From the NCBI GenBank assembly GCA_034663635.1, contig JAXDJH010000005.1, positions 109,774 through 173,773 on the forward strand: a stretch of 64,000 nucleotides of DNA. Direction: 5' to 3'. The notes under the pieces were generated by a model. That model was given only the letters and a program-made list of their open reading frames with translations. It made no database searches and was not told the DNA's origin. A program made the translations under genes and the position numbers. Source of the stretch: JAXDJH01 sp034663635. Lineage in GTDB: Bacteria; Actinomycetota; CADDZG01; WHSQ01. Below, one piece after another: positions 1-8,304 of the stretch (its first letter is position 1; each line of letters begins with the position of its first letter).

Positions 1-56
1 CTGCCGTGATTGACGGGTTTGACTGGATGGACCGCATTCCTTTGGGCAAATGCACA

Positions 57-85
57 GTCGCCGCCCCCGGGCCGGAGGCGGCGAC
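57..85 (+). other. GC-rich hairpin upstream of the lysyl-oxidase-like gene
   Basis: A perfect 9-bp stem (GTCGCCGCC at 57-65, GGCGGCGAC at 77-85) with an 11-base loop lies about 85 bases upstream of the likely start at 171. It has no following T-tract, so it is either a leader structure or the end of an upstream unit that lies outside the window. No riboswitch class could be assigned. Confidence 0.3.
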
Positions 86-170
86 CGGCGCCCCGAATAG
101 CTGGGAAACGGATCCACCCCTGAACTCTCGAGCGAGGCAGGAACGTTCGAAGAGGGGCCGTATCTCTGAG

Positions 171-1403
171 ATGGTGCGACGCCTATTTCTGATCGCTCTT
201 GCAGTTTCGCTACCGGTCACCGCTTTGGCGGCCGTGCCGGCGCGCTTCGAGCTCGGCCCCGGTGACTCGGTCCTGTGGTCCGGGCCTTTGGTCGAGAGCT
301 CATCCGGCGACCAGACGTTCGAATACTCATTGAACTTGACGGAATCGGCTCGCCGGTTACGCATCGGGATCGATCATCCCCAGGTTGGAGACGTCTTTGG
401 CGTCGTCGTGCGAAACCCAAAAGGCGCGCAGACCGCTTTCAGCGTTGGTCCGGGCATCTACTCCGAGGAGCGGATCTTCGACGATCCAACACCAGGCGTG
501 TGGCAGATCGAAGTTACGGCCCAAACCGTCTCGGACTCAGCTTTCCGGATTCGGGCGAAGCTCGAAGACCGCCTTCCGTCGCTGGGAACCAGGAAGGGCC
601 CGGTTCTCCCGAACCTTCAGGTCCTGCCTCCGCACGACGCGGCCTTCATCTTCCCTGTGACTAACGGCGCGGGCGATCAGGAGCCGATAGGCGTGGACAT
701 CGCGGGACGCGAAGGCTGCCACCCCGAGGAACACGCGGAGGATCAAGCGATCCGTTGCTTGAGGTTCGGCTTCGGCGTGCGTAATACAGGGCTCGGCCCG
801 ATGGATCTTTCTCACAGCGGCACCTCGCCTCTCGAGCACGATCTCTTCCAGCGCGTCTACTACGCAGACGGATCATCGAAGGAGCGTTACGCAGGAAAGG
901 CCGTGTATCACAAGACCCATGCTCACTGGCACCACGCCGATGCCGTGGGGCTGCGGTTGTTCAGCGTGAAGGACACGAGCAAAGGGATCTTGGAGCCCGC
1001 AGGGGCCAAGCGCACCAAAGGATTCGCTCATCGCAACGAGTTGCTGCGCGACTGGAACGTCTTTTACCCGATGCTCGATGTGAGGGGCTTCGGTCTCCGT
1101 CCCGGCTGGGGCGACATCTACGAGTGGGATCGCCCCGGCAACTACATCGACTTCGGACTGAACGGCGATGGCTATTACGTGATCCGGATGTGGGCGGATC
1201 CGACGAACGGCATCCTGGAAAGCAACGACAAAGACAACGAGGGATACACCTACATGAAGATCACGGGAAGCGAGGTCGAGCTCATCGAGGCCGGACGCGG
1301 AACGGATCCATGGGATCCCTGCAAGATCGTGGTTGGTTTCGGCGGATTCCCGGACCCGCCGCAGGGGCCGCGTCCGGCGAGCTGCCCGCCGGACACGACC
1401 TAG
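171..1403 (+). CDS. Secreted lysyl-oxidase-like copper protein
   Basis: A 410-residue exported protein. The open frame extends upstream, but ATG 171 begins a clear signal peptide (MVRRLFLIALAVSLPVTALA), so that start was chosen. Residues about 25-135 look like a beta-rich pre-peptidase/P-type accessory domain. From about residue 145 (LPNLQVLPP) the sequence follows the lysyl oxidase fold: a conserved CLRFGFGVRNTG strand, then the His cluster HKTHAHWHH (His247, 250, 252, 254, 255) expected to hold copper, and a C-terminal strand pair ending in DPTNGILESNDKDNEG. Lysyl oxidases oxidise peptidyl lysine to allysine using copper and a lysyl-tyrosylquinone; whether that cofactor forms here cannot be seen. 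It is a single gene, and the next gene faces it from the minus strand. Confidence 0.75.
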   Translation: MVRRLFLIALAVSLPVTALAAVPARFELGPGDSVLWSGPLVESSSGDQTFEYSLNLTESARRLRIGIDHPQVGDVFGVVVRNPKGAQTAFSVGPGIYSEERIFDDPTPGVWQIEVTAQTVSDSAFRIRAKLEDRLPSLGTRKGPVLPNLQVLPPHDAAFIFPVTNGAGDQEPIGVDIAGREGCHPEEHAEDQAIRCLRFGFGVRNTGLGPMDLSHSGTSPLEHDLFQRVYYADGSSKERYAGKAVYHKTHAHWHHADAVGLRLFSVKDTSKGILEPAGAKRTKGFAHRNELLRDWNVFYPMLDVRGFGLRPGWGDIYEWDRPGNYIDFGLNGDGYYVIRMWADPTNGILESNDKDNEGYTYMKITGSEVELIEAGRGTDPWDPCKIVVGFGGFPDPPQGPRPASCPPDTT

Positions 1404-1416
1404 CGACTAGATCGTT

Positions 1417-1812
1417 CTAGACGTCGTAGTCGAGTGTGAACGTCCCAGTCGACCCGGGGGGAGCCACCGATGTGCCCTTGCCGGTAAGCCCCTTCAAATC
1501 GTCGGTGGCCGAACCAGGGATGACCTCCCACGTCGTCTTGGCTTCACCGTCGCTGAACTCACCGTTGGCAAGGAGAACGAAGCTGCCCGAGCGGTCGCCG
1601 AGCTTTCCGACCACCCGCTCGATGCCGGTGTAGCTCGCGGTGCCGTCTTCGCAATAGCACATCACGGATTCCCAGACGCCGGTGGCCTCGATGTCGCCGT
1701 GGAACTCCTGCTCGATACGAGCCTTGCTTAGCTTCGCGTCGCCGGCGAGTTCTTCGTAGGTCTCTTCGTCCCAACCGGTGACCTCGAACTTGCCCTCCGC
1801 GCGTGTAGCCAT
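1417..1812 (-). CDS. DUF3224 family protein
   Basis: A 131-residue cytoplasmic protein with the DUF3224 pattern: an opening strand FEVTGWDEETYEE, a middle segment YTGIERVVGKLGDRSGSFVLLANGEF, and a C-terminal strand pair with GLTGKGTSVAPPGSTGTFTLDYDV-type spacing. The family is a small beta-barrel of unknown function, common in Actinomycetota. It starts at ATG 1812 behind a TAGGAGG-like site read on the minus strand. It is convergent with the lysyl-oxidase-like gene, 13 bases apart. No signal peptide or membrane segment is present. Confidence 0.8.
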   Translation of the reverse strand: MATRAEGKFEVTGWDEETYEELAGDAKLSKARIEQEFHGDIEATGVWESVMCYCEDGTASYTGIERVVGKLGDRSGSFVLLANGEFSDGEAKTTWEVIPGSATDDLKGLTGKGTSVAPPGSTGTFTLDYDV

Positions 1813-1903
1813 ACCGCCTCCTAGGTTCTGGATCGGATATCTGACTCACGCATCAGTATTCCCATTTCCCGGTCAATCGAAGCCCCGGGCCAAGCAGGGC
1901 GAC

Positions 1904-2515
1904 TTACTTCTTGAAGGCGTAGTCCGTGCCGACCTTCGTCGTGTCCGCGTATCCGGTGGGGGCGCCGGTGGGGTAGTTCGATCCGCTGTAGAGGAACGCT
2001 TGAGCCTGGGGGGCGGCCAACTTCGCTCCCTTGGCGAACGCCTTGTTGAGCTTGCGTGGGATCGACAGCTGGGTGCCCAACACCTCGATGGGTACGGCCT
2101 CCCCGCCTGCACAGTCGTCGAAGAAATACGCCTCGGCGGCCGTGAGCGCGTTGTTGGCGCCGGGGTAGTAAGCCTCGAACCGAAGGCAGTAGGTGCCGCC
2201 CGTGCCGTCCGGGTTGACGCGAACGCGGTAGCCGATGCCCGTGGTCGCAGGTGGGGCCGCCTCCGTGTCGATCAGGATCGTGAGGTTCTTCGCGTCGTTC
2301 GAGAACGTGATGGCCTCAAGGTCGCTGACGGTGCCTGCATCGGCAGCCGTTTGGTCGCCCGTTGAACCGTCGCCCGTCCCTTGATCGTTGACGAAGTTGG
2401 CGTCGCCCACCGGGTCTTCGATCTGGGGCTTGGATGCCGCTGCTGCGCTAAGCGTCGATGACGCGAGGATCGTGGCCGCGCCCAGCGCCACCGCGATCGA
2501 GCCGATCCGCTTCAT
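1904..2515 (-). CDS. Secreted protein of unknown function
   Basis: The open frame begins further out, but ATG 2515 has an AGGAGG site 8 bases upstream and starts a signal peptide (MKRIGSIAVALGAATILASS...AAAA), giving 203 residues. The mature part opens with KPQIEDPVGDANFVNDQGTG, an acidic stretch seen in secreted proteins that carry a 'DPxGDA' strand. It then has an all-beta region including GIGYRVRVNPDGTGGTYCLR and one Cys pair (CLRF, DDCAGG) that could form a disulfide. I do not recognise a named enzymatic domain. It is divergent from the S33 hydrolase; the 92-base gap between them must hold both promoters. Confidence 0.7.
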   Translation of the reverse strand: MKRIGSIAVALGAATILASSTLSAAAASKPQIEDPVGDANFVNDQGTGDGSTGDQTAADAGTVSDLEAITFSNDAKNLTILIDTEAAPPATTGIGYRVRVNPDGTGGTYCLRFEAYYPGANNALTAAEAYFFDDCAGGEAVPIEVLGTQLSIPRKLNKAFAKGAKLAAPQAQAFLYSGSNYPTGAPTGYADTTKVGTDYAFKK

Positions 2516-2607
2516 AAGGGTTGCCTCCTCGTGTGAGCGGCAGACGACGTCCGAGCGTCCACTCGCTAGTGGATTGATTCGACAAATGACCCCCAAAGCC
2601 CTTCACT

Positions 2608-3480
2608 GTGGCCGTGGATGAGACCTTCGTAGATGTCGACGGCGGGCGCATATGGGTAGGGATCGAAGGGAATGGCCCAGGCGATCCGCTGATCTGTGTC
2701 CATGGCGGGCCGGGCTCGACCCATCGTGCGCTTCGTTCCCTTTCGGCGATGTCCGGACGAAAGTTCGTTCTCTACGACCAACTCGGCAGCGGCGACTCGG
2801 ACCACCCTGATGACGACTCGCTGTGGGTCCTCGAGCGGTTCGTCGATGAGCTCGCGCGGTTACGCGAAGCCCTCGGCCTCGACGACGTTCACGTCCTCGG
2901 TCATTCGTGGGGAGGCACGATCGCTGCGGCTTACGCCGCGACGCAACCCGACGGGCTGACGTCGGTCACTCTCTCGAGTCCGCTTATCAGCAGCGTGCGA
3001 TGGGCTGAAGACATGATCCGTTTGCGTGCGGCGCTGCCCGAAGACGTGCAGAAGACCCTGATCCACCATGAAGAGAAGGGCTATACCTCGTGTCCTGAAT
3101 ACACGGCGGCTTCGCTGGTGTTCTACAAACGTCACGTCTGCAGGATCGATCCATGGCCGGACGAGGTGGAAGAGGGGTTCTTGCACATGAACGCAGAGCT
3201 CTACCTGAGGATGTGGGGGCCGAGCGAACATGCTCCCGACGGAACCCTGAAGGATATGGATCTGACCGATGAGCTCTCCAAGATCAGGTGTCCGGCCCTC
3301 TTCGCGTGCGGCCGTTACGACGAGGCGACACCCGAATCCACCGAAGCCTTTGCATCATTGACGCCCAACTCTGAGTTCGTGGTGTTCGAGGAGAGCTCCC
3401 ATCGGGCTCCACTCGAGGAGCGCGAGCTCTATCTGAAAACGATCGGCGACTTCCTCGAGCGCGCAGAGAACGGCCGATGA
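2608..3480 (+). CDS. Alpha/beta hydrolase, proline iminopeptidase-like (S33)
   Basis: A 290-residue alpha/beta hydrolase. It has the HGGPG oxyanion loop, the YDQLGSGDS strand typical of proline iminopeptidases, the nucleophile elbow GHSWGG (Ser100), a catalytic Asp in CGRYDEATP, and the final His in EESSHRAPLEER. Family members release N-terminal proline or related residues from small peptides in the cytoplasm, and there is no signal peptide. The start is taken at GTG 2608; GTG 2614 is an alternative. The stop overlaps the RidA-like gene (ATGA), so the two are translationally coupled. The specific substrate is not evident. Confidence 0.85.
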   Translation: MAVDETFVDVDGGRIWVGIEGNGPGDPLICVHGGPGSTHRALRSLSAMSGRKFVLYDQLGSGDSDHPDDDSLWVLERFVDELARLREALGLDDVHVLGHSWGGTIAAAYAATQPDGLTSVTLSSPLISSVRWAEDMIRLRAALPEDVQKTLIHHEEKGYTSCPEYTAASLVFYKRHVCRIDPWPDEVEEGFLHMNAELYLRMWGPSEHAPDGTLKDMDLTDELSKIRCPALFACGRYDEATPESTEAFASLTPNSEFVVFEESSHRAPLEERELYLKTIGDFLERAENGR

Positions 3481-3869
3481 CCGTCGAGAGGCTAGACATC
3501 TCCGATGATCTGGGAGTGTCGCCCGGCTACGCATACGCGTCGAAGGCGACGGGCGGCACCACCGTTTACACGGCGGGAGCCGTGCCCGTCGATCAAGATG
3601 GCAACTTGATAGGGCCGGGCGACATCGAAGCCCAAACCAGAGCGGTGGTGGCCAACCTCCAGATCGTTCTTGAGAGAGCGGGCGCGACCGCGGACGACGT
3701 CGTGAAGACGACGATCTACGTGGCGGGGGCCGAACAAGCCGACCTACCAAAGGTGTGGAGCGTGTTCGCGGAGAGCCCTCTCGTCGCGGCTCCGAGCACT
3801 CTGCTCGGAGTGACTTTCCTCGGCTACACCGGTCAGCTCGTCGAGATCGAAGCGATCGCCGTCATCTGA
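3477..3869 (+). CDS. RidA/YjgF family protein lacking the catalytic arginine
   Basis: A 130-residue member of the YjgF/YER057c/UK114 superfamily. Recognisable parts are the N-terminal strand YTAGAVPVDQDGNLIG, the helix QTRAVVANLQIVLERAGATADDVVKTTIYV, and the C-terminal strand GQLVEIEAIAVI. In RidA enamine/imine deaminases the loop before the last strand reads PARxxVxV with an essential Arg. Here it reads APSTLLGV, placing Ser where Arg is expected. The protein therefore probably belongs to a non-deaminase Rid subgroup. It overlaps the upstream peptidase by 4 bases and presumably forms an operon with it. Confidence 0.85.
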   Translation: MTVERLDISDDLGVSPGYAYASKATGGTTVYTAGAVPVDQDGNLIGPGDIEAQTRAVVANLQIVLERAGATADDVVKTTIYVAGAEQADLPKVWSVFAESPLVAAPSTLLGVTFLGYTGQLVEIEAIAVI

Positions 3870-3872
3870 CCG

Positions 3873-4451
3873 TTAGGGGTGGAGCTTCTCTCCGGCCTTG
3901 AGCATCGCGACGAACTTCTCGATCCGGCGTGCGCGTGTCTCGGGCTTCTTTGCGTCCTGAATGCGATACAGGATCGCGTAACGATTCGTGCTGTTGAGGC
4001 TAGCGAAGAAGTCTCGGGCCTTCTTGCTCCTATCCAGCTCTTTCTGCAGGTCGGGCGGAACAGAGATCTTGCTTGGAGGGTCGTAGGCCGCATCCCACCG
4101 ACCATCTGCTTTGGCTCGCTCGACTTCACGTAAACCGGCGGGCTTCATCTCACCCGACGCGATCAGTTCCTCCGCTCTCGTAGCGTTCTTCTTCGACCAC
4201 TTGCTCCGGGCGCGCCTCGGCGTGAAGCGTTGGACCCAGTAGGCATCGTCGACTGACTTGGCTTGGCCGTCGATCCAGCCGTAACGCAACGCGATGTCGA
4301 GAGCTTCGTCATGGGTCAACGACGGGATGCCGGAGTTCTTCTTGGCCAACTTCAGCCAGATCCCGTCAGACTTCGAGTGCTCCTTCGCCAACCAGGCCGC
4401 GAATTTCGCCTGCGATGCGAACGCGATGACCGGGTCGTCCTGGATGCCCAC
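3873..4451 (-). CDS. YdeI/OmpD-associated family protein
   Basis: A 192-residue protein of the YdeI/OmdA ('bacteriocin-protection') family. The evidence is the N-terminal ExHSKSDGIWLKLAKK segment, the signature EALDIALRYGWIDGQAK, the basic block FTPRRARSKWSKKN, and the C-terminal AL...IxxAKKPETRARRIEKFVAMLKAGEK helix. Family members are cytoplasmic and their biochemical role is unsettled. It is convergent with the RidA-like gene (gap of 3 bases) and 26 bases beyond the 3' end of the permease gene, on the same strand. ATG 4451 is the only sensible start. Confidence 0.85.
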   Translation of the reverse strand: MGIQDDPVIAFASQAKFAAWLAKEHSKSDGIWLKLAKKNSGIPSLTHDEALDIALRYGWIDGQAKSVDDAYWVQRFTPRRARSKWSKKNATRAEELIASGEMKPAGLREVERAKADGRWDAAYDPPSKISVPPDLQKELDRSKKARDFFASLNSTNRYAILYRIQDAKKPETRARRIEKFVAMLKAGEKLHP

Positions 4452-4477
4452 GGTCAGACATCGTAGCTAGGGCTGGG

Positions 4478-6742
4478 CTACCCGTTCTCCTCGAGGTGGT
4501 AGGGGACGCTCGCCAGCACGATGCCTCTTTCGAACAGCAGTCGCCGTTTGACGATCAGAGCGGTCTGCCCATGGAGGAACTGGTGGCGGAGCTTCTGGAC
4601 GACGAACTCCGGCACGACAATAGTCACCACACGTTCGACACCGTCCGAGTCGAACTGCCGCACGTATTCCGCCAGAGAACGTCCGATGTCTCGGAACGGG
4701 GAGTCGTGGATCTCTAGCGGGACGGGGATGGCGTTCTGAAGCCACCGTTCTCCGATCTTCTCGCTGTCTGCAGGGTCGAGCGCGAAAGAGAGCGCTCGAA
4801 GATCTGTCGCGCCGAGAGTCTCCGCATGCTCGATCGCTTGGAGAGCTGCGTTGTGAACTCCGGAGACGAGAACGATGACGATGTTTCGAGCCGGTTCACT
4901 TGCCTCGTCGCGTTTGATGTCCAGATCGCGGCGAAGCACTGGGATGTTGAGCACGTTGACCGCAGATTGCCGCAGCAGCGATGCCTTCAACCGGTGAAGA
5001 CGGGGATGCAGAAGGATCTCGAGGAGGCCGCTCCGCTCGAGAACCTCAGGAACGACGACGGTCAGGAAGTCCTCCGGCTCGAGCTGAGCCTTCATCTCGT
5101 TCAGATGCGGCTTGAGCGCTTCAGCCAGCGAGCCCTTCTGCTCGCAAACGGTGATGGGCATCTCGGGCGCGAGCCGCTTCCAGGGGGCCGCGACGGCAGC
5201 GTCGAAGGTCACCGCTGAAGCCTTGCGAGGCCTGATGTGTCGCACGTAACCCACGGCGCGTGCTGCAGCTGCGTCGACGCGGTCGACGAGGATGACGATC
5301 GACTGGTTGCCGGCGCGCCGATCAAGGGGTCGCCGATCGGGATGCGCCAGTTGCTCTGCAACGGAGGAGTAGTGGGAGTTGATTCCGCGCATCAGCAGGA
5401 TCAGGAGCGGGATGGCGCACACGACGATCCAGGCTCCACCCTTGAACTTCGTCGTCACCACCACACAGAAAACAATCCCCGTGACGACAGTGCCGAAGCC
5501 GTTGATGAAGGCCTTGTGCCGCCACCCTTGCTGACGCTCTTTCCTCCAGTGCACGACCATGCCGGCCTGCGAGAGCGTGAATGAGATGAAGACGCCCACG
5601 AGATAGAGCTGGATCAACTTGTTGAGGTCTGCGTGGAAGACGACGACGAGCATCAAAGCCAGGCCCGCCAGGATGACGACGCCGTTCGAGAAGACGAGCC
5701 GATCCCCACGGTTCATGAACTGCCGTGGCATGAATCGGTCCTGCGCCAGGATCGCGGAAAGCCTCGGGAAGTCTTGGAACGCGGTGTTCGCGGCGAGCAC
5801 GAGGATGCCCGCAGTCATCACCTGCAAGACATAGAACATGAATCCGCCGCCGAAGACCGTGTGCGCGATTTGGGCAACCACCGTACGGTCGGCCCCCTCG
5901 ACGAACACGACATGGGTATGTCGCGCAAGCCATGAGATCCCCATAAACATCGAGATGGACATCACTCCCATAATCGTGAGAGTGCTCGCGGCATTGCGTG
6001 ACTGCGGGTAACGAAAAGCCGGGACGCCGTTGGATACGGCTTCGACGCCCGTCAGTGCAGTCGTTCCCGCGGCGAAGGCCTTCAGGATCAGGAACAGACC
6101 GATCCCTCGTTCCGCCGCGAGATGAAGATGGGCGCTCTCGGCAAGTGGGCACCCGCCGACACATTTCACGAAACCCGCAACCAAGAGGATATAGATCGAC
6201 AGTACGAAGCCGTACGTCGGTATCGCGAACAGAGTGCCCGACTCTTTCGTCCCTCTGAGGTTCATGAGCGTGACGAAGACGACGAACCCGAGGGTCATCA
6301 GCAACTTCTCGCTTAAGAGGTTGGGAGCCATTGAAACGATCGCGTCGACTCCGGCAGTGACCGAAACGGAGACTGTAAGGACGTAGTCGATCAGCAAAGC
6401 AGCGGCGGCGAGAAGTCCCGGGTAATCCCCGAGATTCTCGCGGGCAACGATGTATGCACCGCCACCATTGGGATACGCGCGGACCGTCTGGCGGTAGGAA
6501 ACCACGACGGTGGCCAACAGGATCGCGACCGCCGCCGAGATCGGAATCACGAGGTGCAACGCAGCGGATCCGGCCAGACCCAGCACGAGAAGGATCTCTT
6601 GGGTGGCGTAGGCGTTCGAGGAGAGTGGGTCGGAGGAGAACACCGGCAACGCCAGGACCTTGGGCAGAAGAGTGTGTTCGAGCTCTCCGGTTGCCATCGC
6701 CCGGCCGACGAGCACGCGCTTCATCGCCCTCGCCAAACTCAT
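4478..6742 (-). CDS. kimA: KimA-like APC-family potassium importer
   Basis: A 754-residue polytopic protein. Residues 30-470 contain about twelve hydrophobic segments of the APC fold, opening with the KimA/YdaO hallmark LPVFSSDPLSSNAYATQE and followed by YRQTVRAYPNGGGAYIVARENLG. Residues about 475-754 form a soluble C-terminal region with Rossmann-like strands (IVILVDRVDAAAARAV, IVIVLVSGVHNAALQAIEHAETLG), as in KimA, where a cytosolic USP-like domain dimerises and binds c-di-AMP. KimA imports K+ at the expense of the proton gradient. The divergent neighbours are a KdpD-like kinase and KdpE-like regulator, which supports a K+ role. A more general amino-acid permease annotation is the alternative. 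No c-di-AMP riboswitch is obvious in the 131-base upstream gap. Confidence 0.8.
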   Translation of the reverse strand: MSLARAMKRVLVGRAMATGELEHTLLPKVLALPVFSSDPLSSNAYATQEILLVLGLAGSAALHLVIPISAAVAILLATVVVSYRQTVRAYPNGGGAYIVARENLGDYPGLLAAAALLIDYVLTVSVSVTAGVDAIVSMAPNLLSEKLLMTLGFVVFVTLMNLRGTKESGTLFAIPTYGFVLSIYILLVAGFVKCVGGCPLAESAHLHLAAERGIGLFLILKAFAAGTTALTGVEAVSNGVPAFRYPQSRNAASTLTIMGVMSISMFMGISWLARHTHVVFVEGADRTVVAQIAHTVFGGGFMFYVLQVMTAGILVLAANTAFQDFPRLSAILAQDRFMPRQFMNRGDRLVFSNGVVILAGLALMLVVVFHADLNKLIQLYLVGVFISFTLSQAGMVVHWRKERQQGWRHKAFINGFGTVVTGIVFCVVVTTKFKGGAWIVVCAIPLLILLMRGINSHYSSVAEQLAHPDRRPLDRRAGNQSIVILVDRVDAAAARAVGYVRHIRPRKASAVTFDAAVAAPWKRLAPEMPITVCEQKGSLAEALKPHLNEMKAQLEPEDFLTVVVPEVLERSGLLEILLHPRLHRLKASLLRQSAVNVLNIPVLRRDLDIKRDEASEPARNIVIVLVSGVHNAALQAIEHAETLGATDLRALSFALDPADSEKIGERWLQNAIPVPLEIHDSPFRDIGRSLAEYVRQFDSDGVERVVTIVVPEFVVQKLRHQFLHGQTALIVKRRLLFERGIVLASVPYHLEENG

Positions 6743-6773
6743 GTCGAAAGCCTGTCAGCAGCCCCGTGTGGGA

Positions 6774-6841
6774 GCCGTAAGGACCGGGTCGTCGAGCGTA
6801 AGGATTCCGTGAGTTTTGTGATTCAGGATCGGAGCCTTACG
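6774..6841. promoter_or_regulatory. Three CGTAAGG repeats between the K+ importer and the Kdp-like pair
   Basis: The octamer CGTAAGGA occurs at 6776-6783 and again at 6797-6804, exactly 21 bases (two helical turns) apart. An inverted CCTTACG lies at 6835-6841. Direct repeats on one face of the helix are the usual binding arrangement of OmpR/KdpE-type dimers. The position in the divergent promoter region fits regulation by the adjacent response regulator; this is inference. Confidence 0.4.
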
Positions 6842-6873
6842 AGTTGAGCGCGCCATAGGCGGACAATGGATAG

Positions 6874-8304
6874 ATGGATGGCTCGGCTTGGGTGTGGGCC
6901 CCTTCGAAGCCAAGGGCATGGCGCGCATTCCTGGCAGCTGTAGTTGGCCCGGCGCTGGTGACGCTTCTTGCGGTGCCAAAGGAGAACCCGCCGGAAACGG
7001 TGGTAGCCGTCCTTTACGTCCTGGCCGTTGTGATCGCCGCGGGAGTTGGGGGTGCGGGGGCCGGACTTGCCGCATCAGTCCTGTCGTTTCTGACTCTTAA
7101 CTTCTTCTTCACCCCGCCTCTGCATTCGTTCGGGGTCGGCACGTTCGCGCATCTCGCTGCATTGATCGTTTTCCTCATCGCTTCCGGAATCGTCGGAATG
7201 CTCTTCTCGTCGGCAGTGTCTCAACGGGCCCGTGCCGAGCGCCGGGAAGTTGAGACGCGCTTGCTGAATCAACTGGCGACGCGGCTGCTTGCCGGAGATG
7301 AGGTGGAGAAAGTCCTCGCTGGTTTCGCGGACGACGTTTGCAAGACTCTCAGCGTCGGTAGGTGCGAGATCACAACTTCATTCACCGAGCCGGTAGTAAT
7401 TCCCTTGGATGCACCGGCGGGCGATGTCTACTCGGTCGAACTGGTGGCGCAGGGACGCAACATCGGCTCGATGACGATCGCAGATCCACCGGCAGGAGCG
7501 GAGCTCGATCAAGATCAACGCCGGACAGTCGACGCCTTGGCGGGTCAACTCGCGGTGGCACTCGAAGCGATGCGCTTGAGTCTCGAAGTGAGGAATGCGG
7601 AATTGGAAGCCGAAGCGAGCAGGATGAAAGCCGCGCTCTTCTCCGGAGTTACGCACGATGTGAAGACGCCTCTCGGCGCCATCACCACGTCGGTCACTAG
7701 CCTGCTCGACGGCGTGGGATTCTCATCCGAGGCGCGTAGAGAACATCTCGAGACGATCAAACAGGAAGCAGAGAGACTCAATCGCGTAGTGAACAACCTT
7801 TTGGACCTCGCTCGCGTGCGCGCCGGCGCGTTGGTTCCGCACAAAAGTCCAAGTCCGATCGACGAACTCATGGAGAGTGTCGTGGGTCGTCTCCGGCCCT
7901 TGTTGGAAGGACGAGAGGTCGACATCCGATTGGGTGACCATCTTGTGGACGTGCCGATGGACGTCGTACAAGTCGACCAAGTGCTTACGAACCTCGTCGA
8001 GAACGCGATCAAGTTTAGTCCGGAAGCTTCCCCCATAACTCTCACGGCGATGGGGGATAGCAGTGGCGTCCGCGTCACCGTGTCGGATAAAGGTACGGGC
8101 ATCCCCAAAGCGAACCTTGCCCGCGTTTTCGAGCCGTTCGAGACGGGTGGCGAGAAGAACTCCGGCACAGGACTCGGATTGGCCATCGCACGCGCCATCG
8201 TTGCGGCACACGGCGGACGCATCTGGGCCTCCGCTGCCCCAGGCGGAGGTACGGCGATCACGTTCGAACTTCCGTGTGCGGAACTCTCTCCGGTGGGCGT
8301 GTGA
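6874..8304 (+). CDS. KdpD-like sensor histidine kinase without the N-terminal KdpD/USP domains
   Basis: A 476-residue membrane kinase. Residues 15-112 form the four-helix DUF4118 module of KdpD, with the typical LSFLTLNFFFTPP between helices. A GAF-like region follows (about 135-235). The HisKA segment has H-box HDVKTPLG (His261), then N-box LTNLVENAIKFSP, G1 DKGTGIP and G2 GTGLGLAIA. Full-length KdpD is about 900 residues with an N-terminal turgor/c-di-AMP-sensing KdpD plus USP part; here that half is absent and the open frame starts directly before DUF4118. It overlaps the response regulator gene (TGATG) and is divergent from the KimA-like importer. Confidence 0.85.
   Translation: MDGSAWVWAPSKPRAWRAFLAAVVGPALVTLLAVPKENPPETVVAVLYVLAVVIAAGVGGAGAGLAASVLSFLTLNFFFTPPLHSFGVGTFAHLAALIVFLIASGIVGMLFSSAVSQRARAERREVETRLLNQLATRLLAGDEVEKVLAGFADDVCKTLSVGRCEITTSFTEPVVIPLDAPAGDVYSVELVAQGRNIGSMTIADPPAGAELDQDQRRTVDALAGQLAVALEAMRLSLEVRNAELEAEASRMKAALFSGVTHDVKTPLGAITTSVTSLLDGVGFSSEARREHLETIKQEAERLNRVVNNLLDLARVRAGALVPHKSPSPIDELMESVVGRLRPLLEGREVDIRLGDHLVDVPMDVVQVDQVLTNLVENAIKFSPEASPITLTAMGDSSGVRVTVSDKGTGIPKANLARVFEPFETGGEKNSGTGLGLAIARAIVAAHGGRIWASAAPGGGTAITFELPCAELSPVGV

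Noticed and set aside
6743..6873. c-di-AMP (ydaO-type) riboswitch upstream of the K+ importer
   Set aside because: The 131-base gap is too short for that class plus two promoters and none of its conserved core is visible.
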